Positions 54,014 through 63,976 are shown, numbered from the stretch's first letter. The stretch: 64,000 nucleotides of DNA from Lientehia hominis (GCF_021044755.1 NZ_JAJNOR010000005.1:186001-250000); one strand, 5' to 3'. Translations and numbers: made by a program. The notes: generated by a model from the sequence alone, not told the origin.

Positions 54014-55132
54014 AAAAGTCTTCCATCGTCAACAACTCTGTATTAAATTGATCTGCCATCTTATACGCATCACTTGAAATACAACCACGCCCATTCCAAC
54101 CATGAAGATTTACTACTACAGCTTCTGCAGGAGACAATTCATAAACATCTGCCTTGCTAAGACAATACTCGTAAACAAAGATAACGTGTTTATTTTTTAT
54201 AATTACTTCCCTTAAGCTTGTATCATTTGCAAATTTAAAAGGCAGACCGCACGCCTGTTTCACATATTTCAACGCGAAATTTAAACTGTTTAATCTAACT
54301 TTGGTTTTAATAAAACATTTATGTTCAAAATATAATTGTCTCAATCTCGGTGCATCTGTAAGATATATAATTTCTTTTTTGCCATTTTCTAATACTGATA
54401 TGTACGGCTTATCTTCTCCTAATACTATTTCGCAGAATTGTCCTTTCTTCTTCAATATATAGATTAACTTTTCTAGTGATTCTGTCATAGGGATAAAATA
54501 ATCATCAACTGGTTCCACACCGAACATAGAATCTACTTCTTTAGGAAATAAAAGAAATCTTCTTTTTTCTTCATCGCATCTTGAACCTTCAAATTCCTTA
54601 ATATGTAAGAGTAATTGCTGTATATAATACAAGTTAGAATAATTTTTATCATCGCTAACATGAATTAAATGCTTATTTTTTTCCAAAAGCATTTTAATCT
54701 TTCTATTGTTCACTAAAATGAGTGGTTCAAATTTATCCCACAATTCTTTCTGCCCATTTAAGTAATAATTTTCATATATCAATTTATTCTCTAACAGCAA
54801 TGGTTTCACCTTGGATTTTAAATCTGTAAAACAAGAAAACTTTTTTGCAAAGACCTTTTCCAGCTCATTTTTTCGTATCTTTTTCCACTCTTTAATTTCT
54901 TCAACAGTGAATGCTTGATTTTATCGAAATCAGTATGACAGTTCGGACATAAAACCACTAAATTTTCATACGAATTATCTTTTGTATCATAGTATGGAAT
55001 TATATGCGCCCGTTCAATAATATCTCCTGGCCCTCTAAACAGCTCTTCTTGACAAGTTGGATTCATACACCTCCCCATCGATTCAGCTATAATTTTTCTC
55101 TCAACATATTTCTTTGTTGCATCTCTTCCCAT
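53982..55132 (-). pseudogene. HNH endonuclease fusion, frameshifted
   Basis: From the ATG at 55132 (AGAAGG upstream): HNH domain with RCMNPTCQEELF, ERAHIIPYY, NLVVLCPNCHTDFDK. The frame then breaks at an A4 run (T run 54919-54922). With one more A it reads on as NQAFTVEEIKEWKKIRKN and continues without interruption into the 275-codon frame that ends at 53982. That second part is not recognised; its end (VVVNLHGWNGRGCISSDAYK) looks like a compact alpha/beta domain. Restored length 383 residues. Confidence 0.75.
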
Positions 55133-55225
55133 TTTTAACCTTCTTCTATAATTATAAACATTTTGCAATACATTCTACAAAATACTGCCACTTGTTTGAT
55201 AAATCTAAAACTCCTAAAATAAATC

Positions 55226-56203
55226 TCACTTTATATTTATAATCCCTCTGCACTTTGGATATCTGGAACAACCATAAAACTCATTTCCTGCATTTGCTCC
55301 TTTTGTAGCTTTTCTTTTCACCATATGTGCACCACATCTGGGGCATATAACCGCAGTGGCTGAGTTAGTTCCTTTTGCAGCCACAGTATTCTCAGGAATT
55401 ACTTCTGCCGGTTCTCTTGTCACAGCTTCAACTTTATTTTCCAATTTTTCGGCATTGATCATACTTTCATACTTAGCAAAATAATTCTTTGGATTATCCT
55501 GATGTTTTCCCAGAAACCATCTAGCAACCTCTTCCATGTGTTTTTCCCCGTTATCTTCAGCACCACGTTCACTATTAACTTTCTTAATATATGTAACAAG
55601 TTGATCGGCACGAATAATCTTGTCCTTCACTTCTTTTTTGGCATACCGTGAATTGAGAACTGTATGTGGATTAGCCAATACAACCACGCTGCGATAGTTT
55701 TGCTCAAAGAACTTTTCAAAAAGTGTCTTTGTGACTATATTGCCCCTTGATTCACATCGAACTGCCTTAATCACTTCCATATGACGCTGATTCTGTGTGA
55801 TTGGCGAATAAATACCTTCTTTCACATATCGATTACCATATTTCATTGTACGAATAAAATCCCCGGCAGAATTCACTTCGATGTCACCATATAAATTCTT
55901 ACATTCAAGAACAAAACATCTCTTACGTGTAATAATTAAATAATCAATCTGAGCAGTGTATTCTCCATGCACAAGATATAAATCATGCAAAATAAACATC
56001 GGCATATGGCTGTTCTTAAGTTCAAATGCAATGCGGTCCTCTCCTATATTTCCGGCCTGTAGGCATCTTATATCCTGCTGTATTTGTTTTTGTACATCTT
56101 CTGGAACCTTTTCCAGCAAAGACTGCAACAGATCGATTTCTTCAGCCGCATTGCTGGATTCCTTTAAAAATACCGGTTCTTTGTATTTATCAAATATTCC
56201 CAT
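55226..56203 (-). CDS. NERD-domain protein with topoisomerase-type zinc ribbon
   Basis: About 325 residues from the ATG at 56203 (GAGGAAG upstream). A NERD nuclease-related domain spans about 60-180 (GNIGEDRIAFELKN; AQIDYLIITRKRCFVLECKN with the E-x-K core). The C-terminus is a C4 zinc ribbon of topoisomerase I type (CPRCGAHMVKRK; FYGCSRYPKCRG). It likely binds and cuts or processes DNA; common in defence islands. Confidence 0.88.
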   Translation of the reverse strand: MGIFDKYKEPVFLKESSNAAEEIDLLQSLLEKVPEDVQKQIQQDIRCLQAGNIGEDRIAFELKNSHMPMFILHDLYLVHGEYTAQIDYLIITRKRCFVLECKNLYGDIEVNSAGDFIRTMKYGNRYVKEGIYSPITQNQRHMEVIKAVRCESRGNIVTKTLFEKFFEQNYRSVVVLANPHTVLNSRYAKKEVKDKIIRADQLVTYIKKVNSERGAEDNGEKHMEEVARWFLGKHQDNPKNYFAKYESMINAEKLENKVEAVTREPAEVIPENTVAAKGTNSATAVICPRCGAHMVKRKATKGANAGNEFYGCSRYPKCRGIINIK

Positions 56204-56499
56204 ATAATTCTTCCTCAGCTTAATATATAAACTTTTATTGTTTCGTTTCCGTATCTTAATCTCACGTTCTGATACTTTAATAGTCTGTTCATATTTTTTA
56301 CACAATACACATGTTATTGCCATCTTAAAAGGGATGTATAGTAACTAACTGATAATCAACAGATGGTCATCATGTATATGGTACTGTCTAAAGGTTCTAC
56401 TTTGGATGATACGATTCTAGGCGTAAGTAATACCCTTTCTTCAAATATACAGTTTTATAATTTTGACCTTCTTCGTTATGGGGAGCACATCATCTCACA

Positions 56500-56886
56500 C
56501 TACATCTTCTCTTTTATTTTCTCAATCAATTCAAGATCTGCTGGCAGCCAATCCACACTGTTCAATTCTTCTTTTGAAAGCCATCTTGCAGCTTCGTGTT
56601 CTTTCAATATCAAATCACCAGAAATAATTTCAGCCCAAAAACATTCCATTGACAAATGAAACGTCGGATAATCATATTCTACACAATCTATTTTTTTTCC
56701 TACTGAAATCTTTGTATCAAGCTCTTCTTGAATTTCCCTGACCAATGCGCATTCTGGCGTTTCGCCTATCTCGACCTTTCCTCCCGGAAACTCCCATCCA
56801 TCTTTAAAATCACCATAACCTCTTTGAGTTGCAAATATTTTTTTATTATCCTTTATGACTGCCGCTGCCACTTTTACTGTCTTCAC
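56500..56886 (-). CDS. MutT-like Nudix hydrolase
   Basis: 128 residues. Nudix box GKVEIGETPECALVREIQEE is complete except for the final Gly (Asp here), as in CTP/8-oxo-dGTP pyrophosphohydrolases. N-terminal VAAAVIKDNKKIFATQRGYG fits the MutT/NudG type. Starts with GTG behind AAAGGAG, 26 bases after the helicase stop, so it is the second gene of that operon. Confidence 0.92.
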   Translation of the reverse strand: MKTVKVAAAVIKDNKKIFATQRGYGDFKDGWEFPGGKVEIGETPECALVREIQEELDTKISVGKKIDCVEYDYPTFHLSMECFWAEIISGDLILKEHEAARWLSKEELNSVDWLPADLELIEKIKEKM

Positions 56887-56912
56887 AGTCTGCTCCTTTC
56901 TCTAAATGTCTT

Positions 56913-59894
56913 CTATCCAATGATGTATTGATAAATATCATCTCTCACAGGAGTATCCAACGTCCATTCAATTTCAACTGCTGTTTTTATTGTATTATTC
57001 ATACAAACCTCTTCAGCATTTCCAGATGCATTCATACGTCCAAGATAATAGAATTCCTTTGAAATTTTATCATCTTTGTTTTTCCGTACAAATAAATGTA
57101 CGTCGATTCCTCTCTCTCTTGCATGCAATAAGTTTTGTACATCATCCGAATCCATTGTTCTGCCCGATTTAGATATACCAATTAATGTATTCGCATTTAT
57201 AAAATGATCTTCATATTTTGTACTTTCACTGATGTCATCTGATTTGTCATAATTTATAAATACCGGAAATGTCTTAGTCTTTTTATCATATTTATATCCT
57301 CCAATATTTAAAGGCACTTCATTAGTCTCCCAATTCAGAATGCGGCATACATCTTCGTATGTATACTTTTGATACAAAACAAAATCCGTATCCTGATACT
57401 TCTTGCTAAAATTCGTATTATATCTGGAGATGCCAAAGTCAACTAATTCCTCAACAATATCATAAAAATCCTGATCCCTCAGCATTTCACCGAAGCTATC
57501 AGAAATCCCATACTCTGCCCCTTCTTTCTTGATAAATATACAAGATGCATATGTTTTCTTGCTTGAGCCGGATGCAAATTCATTAGTCATGATATTTATA
57601 ACATTTTTCTGAATACTACTGTCCATGCTGATTCCATAGTCTTTCCAAAGATTCTTTTCTAATAACCCTAGGATTCCATGTTGATATTTTAAAAGACGCT
57701 TCAGCAATTCTAACTCATAAATCCGTTTACCTGACACCAACTTTTTTGATATAAATTCTACTATTCTTTCTTTTTTTTCCGATAAACGTATGGTATATTC
57801 TTTTTCATATTTTACTAAAAACTTATAATATGAACCAAGGCTGTTATTATCAAAAATACGGCATACGTCCATCTCTCCATACTTATCAAAATCTTTTAGA
57901 GCAGGAATTTTTCCCAGCTTATATTTTAAATAAGTATAATTTTCTTTTATCAATTTTATATCACTGAAATTTGCGGAATCTATCGCTGAAAATATTCGTT
58001 TACGGCTGATTTCATCAAAGTGTATCGTCGATGCACCGGGAATCACTCGATCTCCTTCCATAACATATCTTCGAATATTATCTTTGTTATAGCTGCGGTC
58101 ACCAGATAGAGCAATGGGAATCAAGAAATTATTCTTATAATTGCCAATAAAATCAAGAATAACAACAAAGTCTTTGTTTTTTGCCTTTCTAAGCCCTCTT
58201 CCCAGCTGCTGTACAAACACAATCGCAGACTGCGTGGGCCGAAGCATAATAACCTGATTAACTTCAGGTATATCAACACCTTCTGAAAAAATATCCACTG
58301 TAAATATGTAGTCCAAATAATCAGCCCTTGGCATCATTTCTTTTGTAACACTCTGTACAAGACGTTCTATAATTTTCTCTCTTCTTGTCTCATTATCTTC
58401 TCCAGTCAAAACCTCGGTTCGAAGTCCTCTCTCATTAAATTTTTGAGAAAGCATCTTTGCCTCTTCTCTACGGCTGCAAAAAATCAAACCTTTAACTCGT
58501 TCTCCACTATAACCATAATACTTTGCTTGTTCAATTATATAATTTACCCTGTCGTCACTTACCAAACGATTAAAGCTGCGAAGTCCAGCTAAGGAATCCT
58601 CATCTCCAATAATTTCTCCATCAATGCTTAAATCTGTAATGCCAAAATAGTGGAACGGACAAAGTAAGTCTTCCTCCAACGCCTGCTGTAATCGGATTTC
58701 ATACGCAATGTTATGGTCAAATATTTCATAAACATCAAACCGTTCAGTTTCTGGACTTGCTGTCATGCCCAGCCAGAAATCTGGTTGAAAATAATTCATG
58801 ATTTTTTGATAACTGCCTGCTCCAGAATGATGCGCTTCATCCAAGACGATGACGGAAAATGCATCTTTGGGAAACTCATTTAATATATTATCTTTGCTCA
58901 TCATCTGCATAGTTGCAAAAACCAAATCTGATTCCTTTATATTTTTAATATTCCCAGAAGTATTTCCAGAAAGCAAAGCATATCTATAGGCAGAACCGTT
59001 AATACGTTTGTCACCAAATACAATATGATAACTGTCCAAAGCTTGTTTTGCAATTTGTTCTCTATGTACAAGAAACAATACCCTTCTCGGATTTATTTCC
59101 CGTAATGCAAAAGCGGAAGCATAAGTTTTGCCAGTTCCTGTGGCAGATATCAAAAGTGCTTTATGCTCTTTTTTATCAATCAGCTCTTTAATATTTTTAA
59201 CAAATGCAACCTGCATAGCATTTGGCTGCAGCTTATATTGTTCGAGAGAAACAGGGGTTGTATCTATTGCGATCTTTTTCTGCTTCTTGATCAATTCATA
59301 TCTAGTACGATAACTTTCAATAAAATCCTCATAGTCCAAACAGTGCTGATCATTCCATAGTAAATGAAACTCCCGCAGAATATCTCCTATCACCTCTCCC
59401 GACTCATACCCCACAAGCTTTGTATTCCACTCACGATTTATTTTCAGGGCACCTGCAGTCATATTGGCACTGCCGACAATTATTCGATATATTTCTTCCT
59501 TTTTGAAAATATACCCTTTTGTATGGAATCCATCCTTATCTTCATTACTGCAAAACATTTTCAATTCTATATTAGGCAAAGAATTTAGTTTATCCAGCGC
59601 CGCCGGATCATTAAATGCCAAATAATCCGTTGTAAGAATTTTTCCTTTAATTCCTTTTAAATTCAGTTCTTTGAATATCTGTAATAGAGGAGTTAATCCG
59701 CCCAGAGTAATAAACGCGACGCTGACAAAGAATTCTTCGCAATCACGAAGCTCCTGTTCAATAGAGGAGATCACTCTCTTCCCTCGCCTGTAATCATTTG
59801 ACACAAACTCTGGACGATAAGCAAGGTTAGAATTAATGTTCTGATCTAAAAATGCACTTTCTAATCCATTCCGTAACTCACAAATATGCTTCAT
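56913..59894 (-). CDS. PLD-helicase-DUF3427 protein
   Basis: 993 residues in three parts. About 30-190: phospholipase-D-like nuclease domain with the HKD motif FHTKGYIFKKEEIYRIIVGS (key residues H, K, GSAN). About 225-620: superfamily 2 helicase with Walker A SATGTGKT, DEAH box VIVLDEAHHSG and motif VI QLGRGLRKAKN. About 640-990: DUF3427. Proteins of this build occur in defence islands and resemble Type III-like restriction helicases, but no methylase is adjacent. Coupled with the Nudix gene. Confidence 0.92.
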   Translation of the reverse strand: MKHICELRNGLESAFLDQNINSNLAYRPEFVSNDYRRGKRVISSIEQELRDCEEFFVSVAFITLGGLTPLLQIFKELNLKGIKGKILTTDYLAFNDPAALDKLNSLPNIELKMFCSNEDKDGFHTKGYIFKKEEIYRIIVGSANMTAGALKINREWNTKLVGYESGEVIGDILREFHLLWNDQHCLDYEDFIESYRTRYELIKKQKKIAIDTTPVSLEQYKLQPNAMQVAFVKNIKELIDKKEHKALLISATGTGKTYASAFALREINPRRVLFLVHREQIAKQALDSYHIVFGDKRINGSAYRYALLSGNTSGNIKNIKESDLVFATMQMMSKDNILNEFPKDAFSVIVLDEAHHSGAGSYQKIMNYFQPDFWLGMTASPETERFDVYEIFDHNIAYEIRLQQALEEDLLCPFHYFGITDLSIDGEIIGDEDSLAGLRSFNRLVSDDRVNYIIEQAKYYGYSGERVKGLIFCSRREEAKMLSQKFNERGLRTEVLTGEDNETRREKIIERLVQSVTKEMMPRADYLDYIFTVDIFSEGVDIPEVNQVIMLRPTQSAIVFVQQLGRGLRKAKNKDFVVILDFIGNYKNNFLIPIALSGDRSYNKDNIRRYVMEGDRVIPGASTIHFDEISRKRIFSAIDSANFSDIKLIKENYTYLKYKLGKIPALKDFDKYGEMDVCRIFDNNSLGSYYKFLVKYEKEYTIRLSEKKERIVEFISKKLVSGKRIYELELLKRLLKYQHGILGLLEKNLWKDYGISMDSSIQKNVINIMTNEFASGSSKKTYASCIFIKKEGAEYGISDSFGEMLRDQDFYDIVEELVDFGISRYNTNFSKKYQDTDFVLYQKYTYEDVCRILNWETNEVPLNIGGYKYDKKTKTFPVFINYDKSDDISESTKYEDHFINANTLIGISKSGRTMDSDDVQNLLHARERGIDVHLFVRKNKDDKISKEFYYLGRMNASGNAEEVCMNNTIKTAVEIEWTLDTPVRDDIYQYIIG

Positions 59895-60053
59895 ACCGCT
59901 GCTCCTTCATCTGTGTGTCTAGTCATTATCTCTCATCGCAATAGTTCATGTAACCAGTGCTCACTTCTATATTTCAGTATACCTTTTTATTCCAGCAACA
60001 GCAACGAAATTAAAATAATATCTCCCTTTAATCATCTCCTCTGACCACCTCAA

Positions 60054-60079
60054 AGCGCCCCGGCCTAAGCCGGAGCGCT
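60054..60079 (-). terminator. Terminator of the liv-pdxA operon
   Basis: AGCGCCCCGGC / GCCGGAGCGCT stem with a four-base loop, 53 bases past the pdxA stop. Confidence 0.7.
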
Positions 60080-60131
60080 CTGCAGCAAACAAAATATTAA
60101 ACCTATAAAACAGCAGCCAATGGTACATCCT

Positions 60132-61175
60132 TCATTCTGCCAATGGAAATCTTTTGTCTGCCATCTGTACGGCGACCGCGATGGCTTCCACCAGGCTTTC
60201 TTCGTTAGCGCGCCCTTCACCTGCTTTTCCAAAGGCTGTTCCATGATCGACAGAAGTCCGTATGATGGGAAGCCCAATGGTGGAATTAACTCCCGACATG
60301 GCCGTATAACACTTTTTCTCGTAATCCATCTGAAACCCGGACAGTTTCAAAGGGATATGGCCCTGATCATGGTACATCGCCACTACCACATCATATTGAC
60401 CGGCCATGGCCTTTACAAACACCGTGTCTGGCGGCACGGGCCCCTCTGCAAGAATCCCCTCCTTTTGGCATTTCTCTATGGCAGGAATAATAGACTTTTC
60501 CTCTTCGTCGCCAAAAAGCCCATTCTCCGAACTGTGGGCATTCAAACCGGCGACGGCGATCCGCGGCTGTTCTATTCCCAACTGCTCCATGGCGTCCTTC
60601 GCCAAATAGATTGCGTGTTCCACCTTTTCCGGATGCTCCCGAATCATATCACAGGCGTTCCGCATGGAAACATGAGTCGTCACATGGATGACGCGCAGCT
60701 TTTTAGAAGCCAGCAGCATGCCATATGTATTTGAGCCGGTATATTCCGCGAAAATCTCCGTATGGCCGGAATAGTGGTGGCCTGCCAAGTTAATGGCTTC
60801 TTTATTGATCGGGCCGGTCACCACCCCGTGGCTCCTTCTCTTCATGGCGAGTTCAATGCCTTTTAAGATGTACTGAAAAGACGCCTCACCTGAACTTTTG
60901 CATACGGTTTTGTAAGTCCAGTCCCCTTTCTTCAAAAGGTTCAGATTAATAAAGTCGATGGTTCCAAATTCTCCCGCTGCCTCCTCCGGCGCCTTGATCT
61001 CCCGAAGCTTCAAATCGCTGTGTGCATATTCCAAGGCCTCCTCCAGGGGAATCCTGTCCCCAATCACTACCGGTATGCAGCTCTCATAAACATCCTTATT
61101 AGAAAGGGCCTTCACCGCGATTTCCGGGCCGATTCCCGCTGCGTCGCCCATGGTTATGGTAATAATATGCTTCAT
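60132..61175 (-). CDS. pdxA: PdxA-family dehydrogenase (4-phosphohydroxythreonine or phospho-threonate type)
   Basis: About 347 residues. N-terminus ITMGDAAGIGPEI, the GVVTGPINKEAI and GHTEIFAEYTGS motifs and the metal-binding MYHDQGHIPLKL are diagnostic. In an operon with a transporter and no vitamin B6 genes, it is more likely the PdxA2 type acting on four-carbon acid phosphates, but the kinase (DUF1537) that normally precedes it is not in view. Start is the ATG at 61175; an upstream ATG overlaps the cupin stop. Confidence 0.88.
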   Translation of the reverse strand: MKHIITITMGDAAGIGPEIAVKALSNKDVYESCIPVVIGDRIPLEEALEYAHSDLKLREIKAPEEAAGEFGTIDFINLNLLKKGDWTYKTVCKSSGEASFQYILKGIELAMKRRSHGVVTGPINKEAINLAGHHYSGHTEIFAEYTGSNTYGMLLASKKLRVIHVTTHVSMRNACDMIREHPEKVEHAIYLAKDAMEQLGIEQPRIAVAGLNAHSSENGLFGDEEEKSIIPAIEKCQKEGILAEGPVPPDTVFVKAMAGQYDVVVAMYHDQGHIPLKLSGFQMDYEKKCYTAMSGVNSTIGLPIIRTSVDHGTAFGKAGEGRANEESLVEAIAVAVQMADKRFPLAE

Positions 61176-61189
61176 ACTCCCGCCCTTTC

Positions 61190-61546
61190 TCATGTCTCAC
61201 CGTAGGTCAGGACCATCGCCAGGTACGTCAGCGGTTCAATCCCCTCATTGTCAATACGGTGTGTCTGGCCCGATATGGTGATTGCCGCGTCTCCCGGCTT
61301 CAATTCCTGTTTCTCTCCGTTATCATAATAAACGGCCGTTCCCGACAAGATATAGACAAATTCTTCCTCATCATCGTGCCTGTGTTCCCCGACAGAACAG
61401 CCCGGCTGCAATTCTACTACAGACATTAGCCGCGCATGTCCCAGATATTCTCCTTTTGTAAACAGAGGATAAAGCCGTGCCGTTCCTTTCCCGCCCAGCA
61501 TTTGAAACCGTTCTTCCGCGGTCCGTTCCAAACTGCGTCTGATCAT
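61190..61546 (-). CDS. Cupin domain protein
   Basis: 118 residues with both cupin motifs: GEHRHDDEEEFVYILSG and PGDAAITISGQTHRI. Metal-binding His/Glu are in place. A small-molecule isomerase, dioxygenase or sensing role is possible. It sits between livF and pdxA in the operon, 9 bases from livF. Confidence 0.85.
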   Translation of the reverse strand: MIRRSLERTAEERFQMLGGKGTARLYPLFTKGEYLGHARLMSVVELQPGCSVGEHRHDDEEEFVYILSGTAVYYDNGEKQELKPGDAAITISGQTHRIDNEGIEPLTYLAMVLTYGET

Positions 61547-61555
61547 ACACTCCTC

Positions 61556-62260
61556 CTAAATTCCTAAATATGCCCGCTTCACATCCTCATTTTCCGCCAG
61601 CTCATGATTGTTTCCTTCCAGTACGATCCTTCCGTTTTCCATCACATATCCTCTCTGGGCTATACTGAGCGCCGCCGGCAGATTCTGTTCAATAAGAAGG
61701 ATCGATACCCCGCTGTCACGGACAGCGGCAATATAATCAAACATCTCATCCACCACCACCGGCGCCAGTCCCAGAGAAGGTTCATCCAGCATCAGCAGAT
61801 CCGGTTCCATGACGAGGGCCCGGGCAATTGCCAGCATCTGCTGCTCTCCTCCCGACATGGATCCGGCAACTTGTTTTTGCCTTTCTTTCAGTTTCGGAAA
61901 CATATCAAAGGCTTTCTCTATATTTTCCATCCGCTTTTTCTTGACTCTTCTGCAGTAACCTCCCAGGAGCAGGTTGTCCATCACGCTCAGGGTACCCAGT
62001 ATTCCTCTGCCCTGCGGAATATGAGATATGGCCAGATCCGCCCGTTTCGTAGGCGACGTTTTTAAGATATCTTCCCCGTTCCATATCACCTGCCCGGCAG
62101 ACGCTTTCAGATGACCTCCAACAACATTCAAAAGTGATGTTTTTCCTGCGCCGTTGGAGCCTACCAATGCCACACATTCTCCGTCCTTGACTTCCATGGA
62201 TACATCGAAAAGAACCTGCAGATCCCCATATCCGGCATTTATATTTTTAATTTCAAGCAC
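61556..62260 (-). CDS. livF: Branched-chain amino acid-type ABC transporter ATPase LivF
   Basis: 234 residues. Walker A GSNGAGKTS, signature SMSGGEQQML, Walker B LLMLDEPSLGLAP, switch His replaced as usual by Gln/Asn in LLIEQNLPAAL. Substrate need not be an amino acid: the neighbouring cupin and PdxA genes suggest an organic acid or polyol acid. Confidence 0.93.
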   Translation of the reverse strand: MLEIKNINAGYGDLQVLFDVSMEVKDGECVALVGSNGAGKTSLLNVVGGHLKASAGQVIWNGEDILKTSPTKRADLAISHIPQGRGILGTLSVMDNLLLGGYCRRVKKKRMENIEKAFDMFPKLKERQKQVAGSMSGGEQQMLAIARALVMEPDLLMLDEPSLGLAPVVVDEMFDYIAAVRDSGVSILLIEQNLPAALSIAQRGYVMENGRIVLEGNNHELAENEDVKRAYLGI

Positions 62261-62978
62261 GGTGCCGTCCCCCTCCCAGATATGCTTTGATCACACTCTC
62301 ATTACGCATGACCTCTTCCGGATCTCCCCCGCACAAGAGTTTCCCTTCGTTTAAGACCACAAGCCGATGGCTCAGTTTGATCACCGCTTTCATCACATGT
62401 TCAATGAATATGATGCTGATTCCGGATTCATTGAGTTTCCTGACAAGGCGGATACTTTCTTCCATCTCGGCCGGGTTAAGGCCTGCCATTACCTCGTCCA
62501 GCATGATCACCTTCGGGTCATTTGCCAAAATTCTGGCCATATCCAGCCATTTCCGCTTTTCAATCGGCAGTTTTTCGCAGAACATCCGGCTCAGATCCGC
62601 CAGCTCCATCATTTCCAGAATCTCTTCCGTTTTATCTGCCGCTTCCTTATACGCGCAGGATTGAAGCGCTACCGTATATACACTGTCATAAACAGTAAGT
62701 CCGTTAAACGGCTTTGGGGTCTGGAAGGTCCTTCCGATCCCCATCCTCGCTCTCTGACAGATATTGCTTCCCTGAATATCTTTTCCGCAGAATAATACTT
62801 GTCCCGAGTCGGGTATATAAGCGCCGCTTATGAGATTCACGCAGGTGGACTTCCCTGAGCCGTTCGGTCCGATCAGGCCGAGCAGTTCTCCCTTTCCCAG
62901 ACAGAAGCTGACATCGTTGACCGCCTTGATTCCTCCAAACGCCTTGCTTAAATGTCTGATCTCAAGAATCGGATCCAT
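62253..62978 (-). CDS. livG: Branched-chain amino acid-type ABC transporter ATPase LivG
   Basis: 241 residues. Walker A GPNGSGKST and Walker B VIMLDEVMAGLNP are normal, but the signature, expected as LSYGQ, reads KLPIEKRKWLDMAR, lacking the usual Ser-Gly-Gly. HVMKAVIKLSHR carries the switch His. It overlaps livF by eight bases. The altered signature may still work in an asymmetric pair with LivF. Confidence 0.9.
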   Translation of the reverse strand: MDPILEIRHLSKAFGGIKAVNDVSFCLGKGELLGLIGPNGSGKSTCVNLISGAYIPDSGQVLFCGKDIQGSNICQRARMGIGRTFQTPKPFNGLTVYDSVYTVALQSCAYKEAADKTEEILEMMELADLSRMFCEKLPIEKRKWLDMARILANDPKVIMLDEVMAGLNPAEMEESIRLVRKLNESGISIIFIEHVMKAVIKLSHRLVVLNEGKLLCGGDPEEVMRNESVIKAYLGGGRHRA

Positions 62979-63975
62979 GCGCCCGCCTCCTCTCCGTTTT
63001 TCTTCCGTTCTTTTTCATCCGGCCGTCCTTTTGGAAAAAGCTGATAATACCGCCGGGTTTAAATATGATCACCGCCAACAGCACAGCGCCGTATAGCAGC
63101 ATTCCAGAACCGCTGGATCCCAGGACCGCATTGGCCACCTCTGTCATAGGGATCAAAACCGCCGCTCCGATCAAAGGCCCGAACAGATGTCCCAGCCCCC
63201 CTACGATCGCCATCGTACCGATTTTCGTCGAGACGTTTAAAGAGCTCACTGTGGTCGGATCCAAATAAGTAAGAAAAAAACCATAGAAGGTGCCGATGGC
63301 AGAGGCTGCCATCGCGCTGATCACAAAGGATTTAAGTTTTGCTCTGTAGGAATTGATCCCCAGAGATTCTGCCGCGTCCTGATCCGCCCGGATGGAACGG
63401 AGATAGTAGCCAAGTCTCGTCTGTTCCACCGCCCAGGATATTGTGATCACGACTGCCAATACTGCCAGCATGATATAAAAGAATATTTTGTCCGATTTAA
63501 GGGTCAGCTGCCAGAGGCTGTCTTTTTTATATGTGATGAAGATCCCGTTGGAGCCCCCGGTTATTCCTTTCCCATAGACCAAAACCACCCGGATAATCTC
63601 CGAAAACGCTATGGTCATCAGAGAAAAGAACATATTTCTCTGTTTAAAAGAAACAAGACCGATGATCATGGACAAAGCAGCTGAAACTATCATTCCCGCA
63701 AAAATCCCAAGCCAAGGGCTTAAATTAAAATGAATCTTCAGAATAAAGCTTGTATATGCCCCTATCGCCATGAAGGAGGCCAGGCACCAGCAGGTCTGCC
63801 CCGCATATCCGCCGATAATATTCCATGCGGTCCCCAGCGCCGCATAAGTAAACAGCACGACTCCCACGGATATCAGATAATTGTTTTTCGTAAGCGCCGG
63901 GAAGACGCAGGCCGCCAGAAACAGCGCTCCCATGATTCCCAATGTCTTCAAGTTGATCTTTTCTTTCAGTGTCAC
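62962..63975 (-). CDS. livM: Branched-chain amino acid-type ABC permease LivM
   Basis: 337 residues, about nine membrane helices. Family segment YLRSIRADQDAAESLGINSYR (the coupling-helix EAA-like loop) at about 190-210 and GGLGHLFGPLIGA near the C-terminus. It starts with GTG at 63975 behind AAGGGGG and overlaps livG by 17 bases. Confidence 0.92.
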   Translation of the reverse strand: MTLKEKINLKTLGIMGALFLAACVFPALTKNNYLISVGVVLFTYAALGTAWNIIGGYAGQTCWCLASFMAIGAYTSFILKIHFNLSPWLGIFAGMIVSAALSMIIGLVSFKQRNMFFSLMTIAFSEIIRVVLVYGKGITGGSNGIFITYKKDSLWQLTLKSDKIFFYIMLAVLAVVITISWAVEQTRLGYYLRSIRADQDAAESLGINSYRAKLKSFVISAMAASAIGTFYGFFLTYLDPTTVSSLNVSTKIGTMAIVGGLGHLFGPLIGAAVLIPMTEVANAVLGSSGSGMLLYGAVLLAVIIFKPGGIISFFQKDGRMKKNGRKTERRRAHGSDS

Positions 63976-63976
63976 G

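Noticed and set aside
60020..60042. Possible third phosphatase start near 60.0 kb (MIK after GAGGAG)
   Set aside because: Only three residues match and the next codons differ; the spacing to the ribosome site is too short. Taken as chance.
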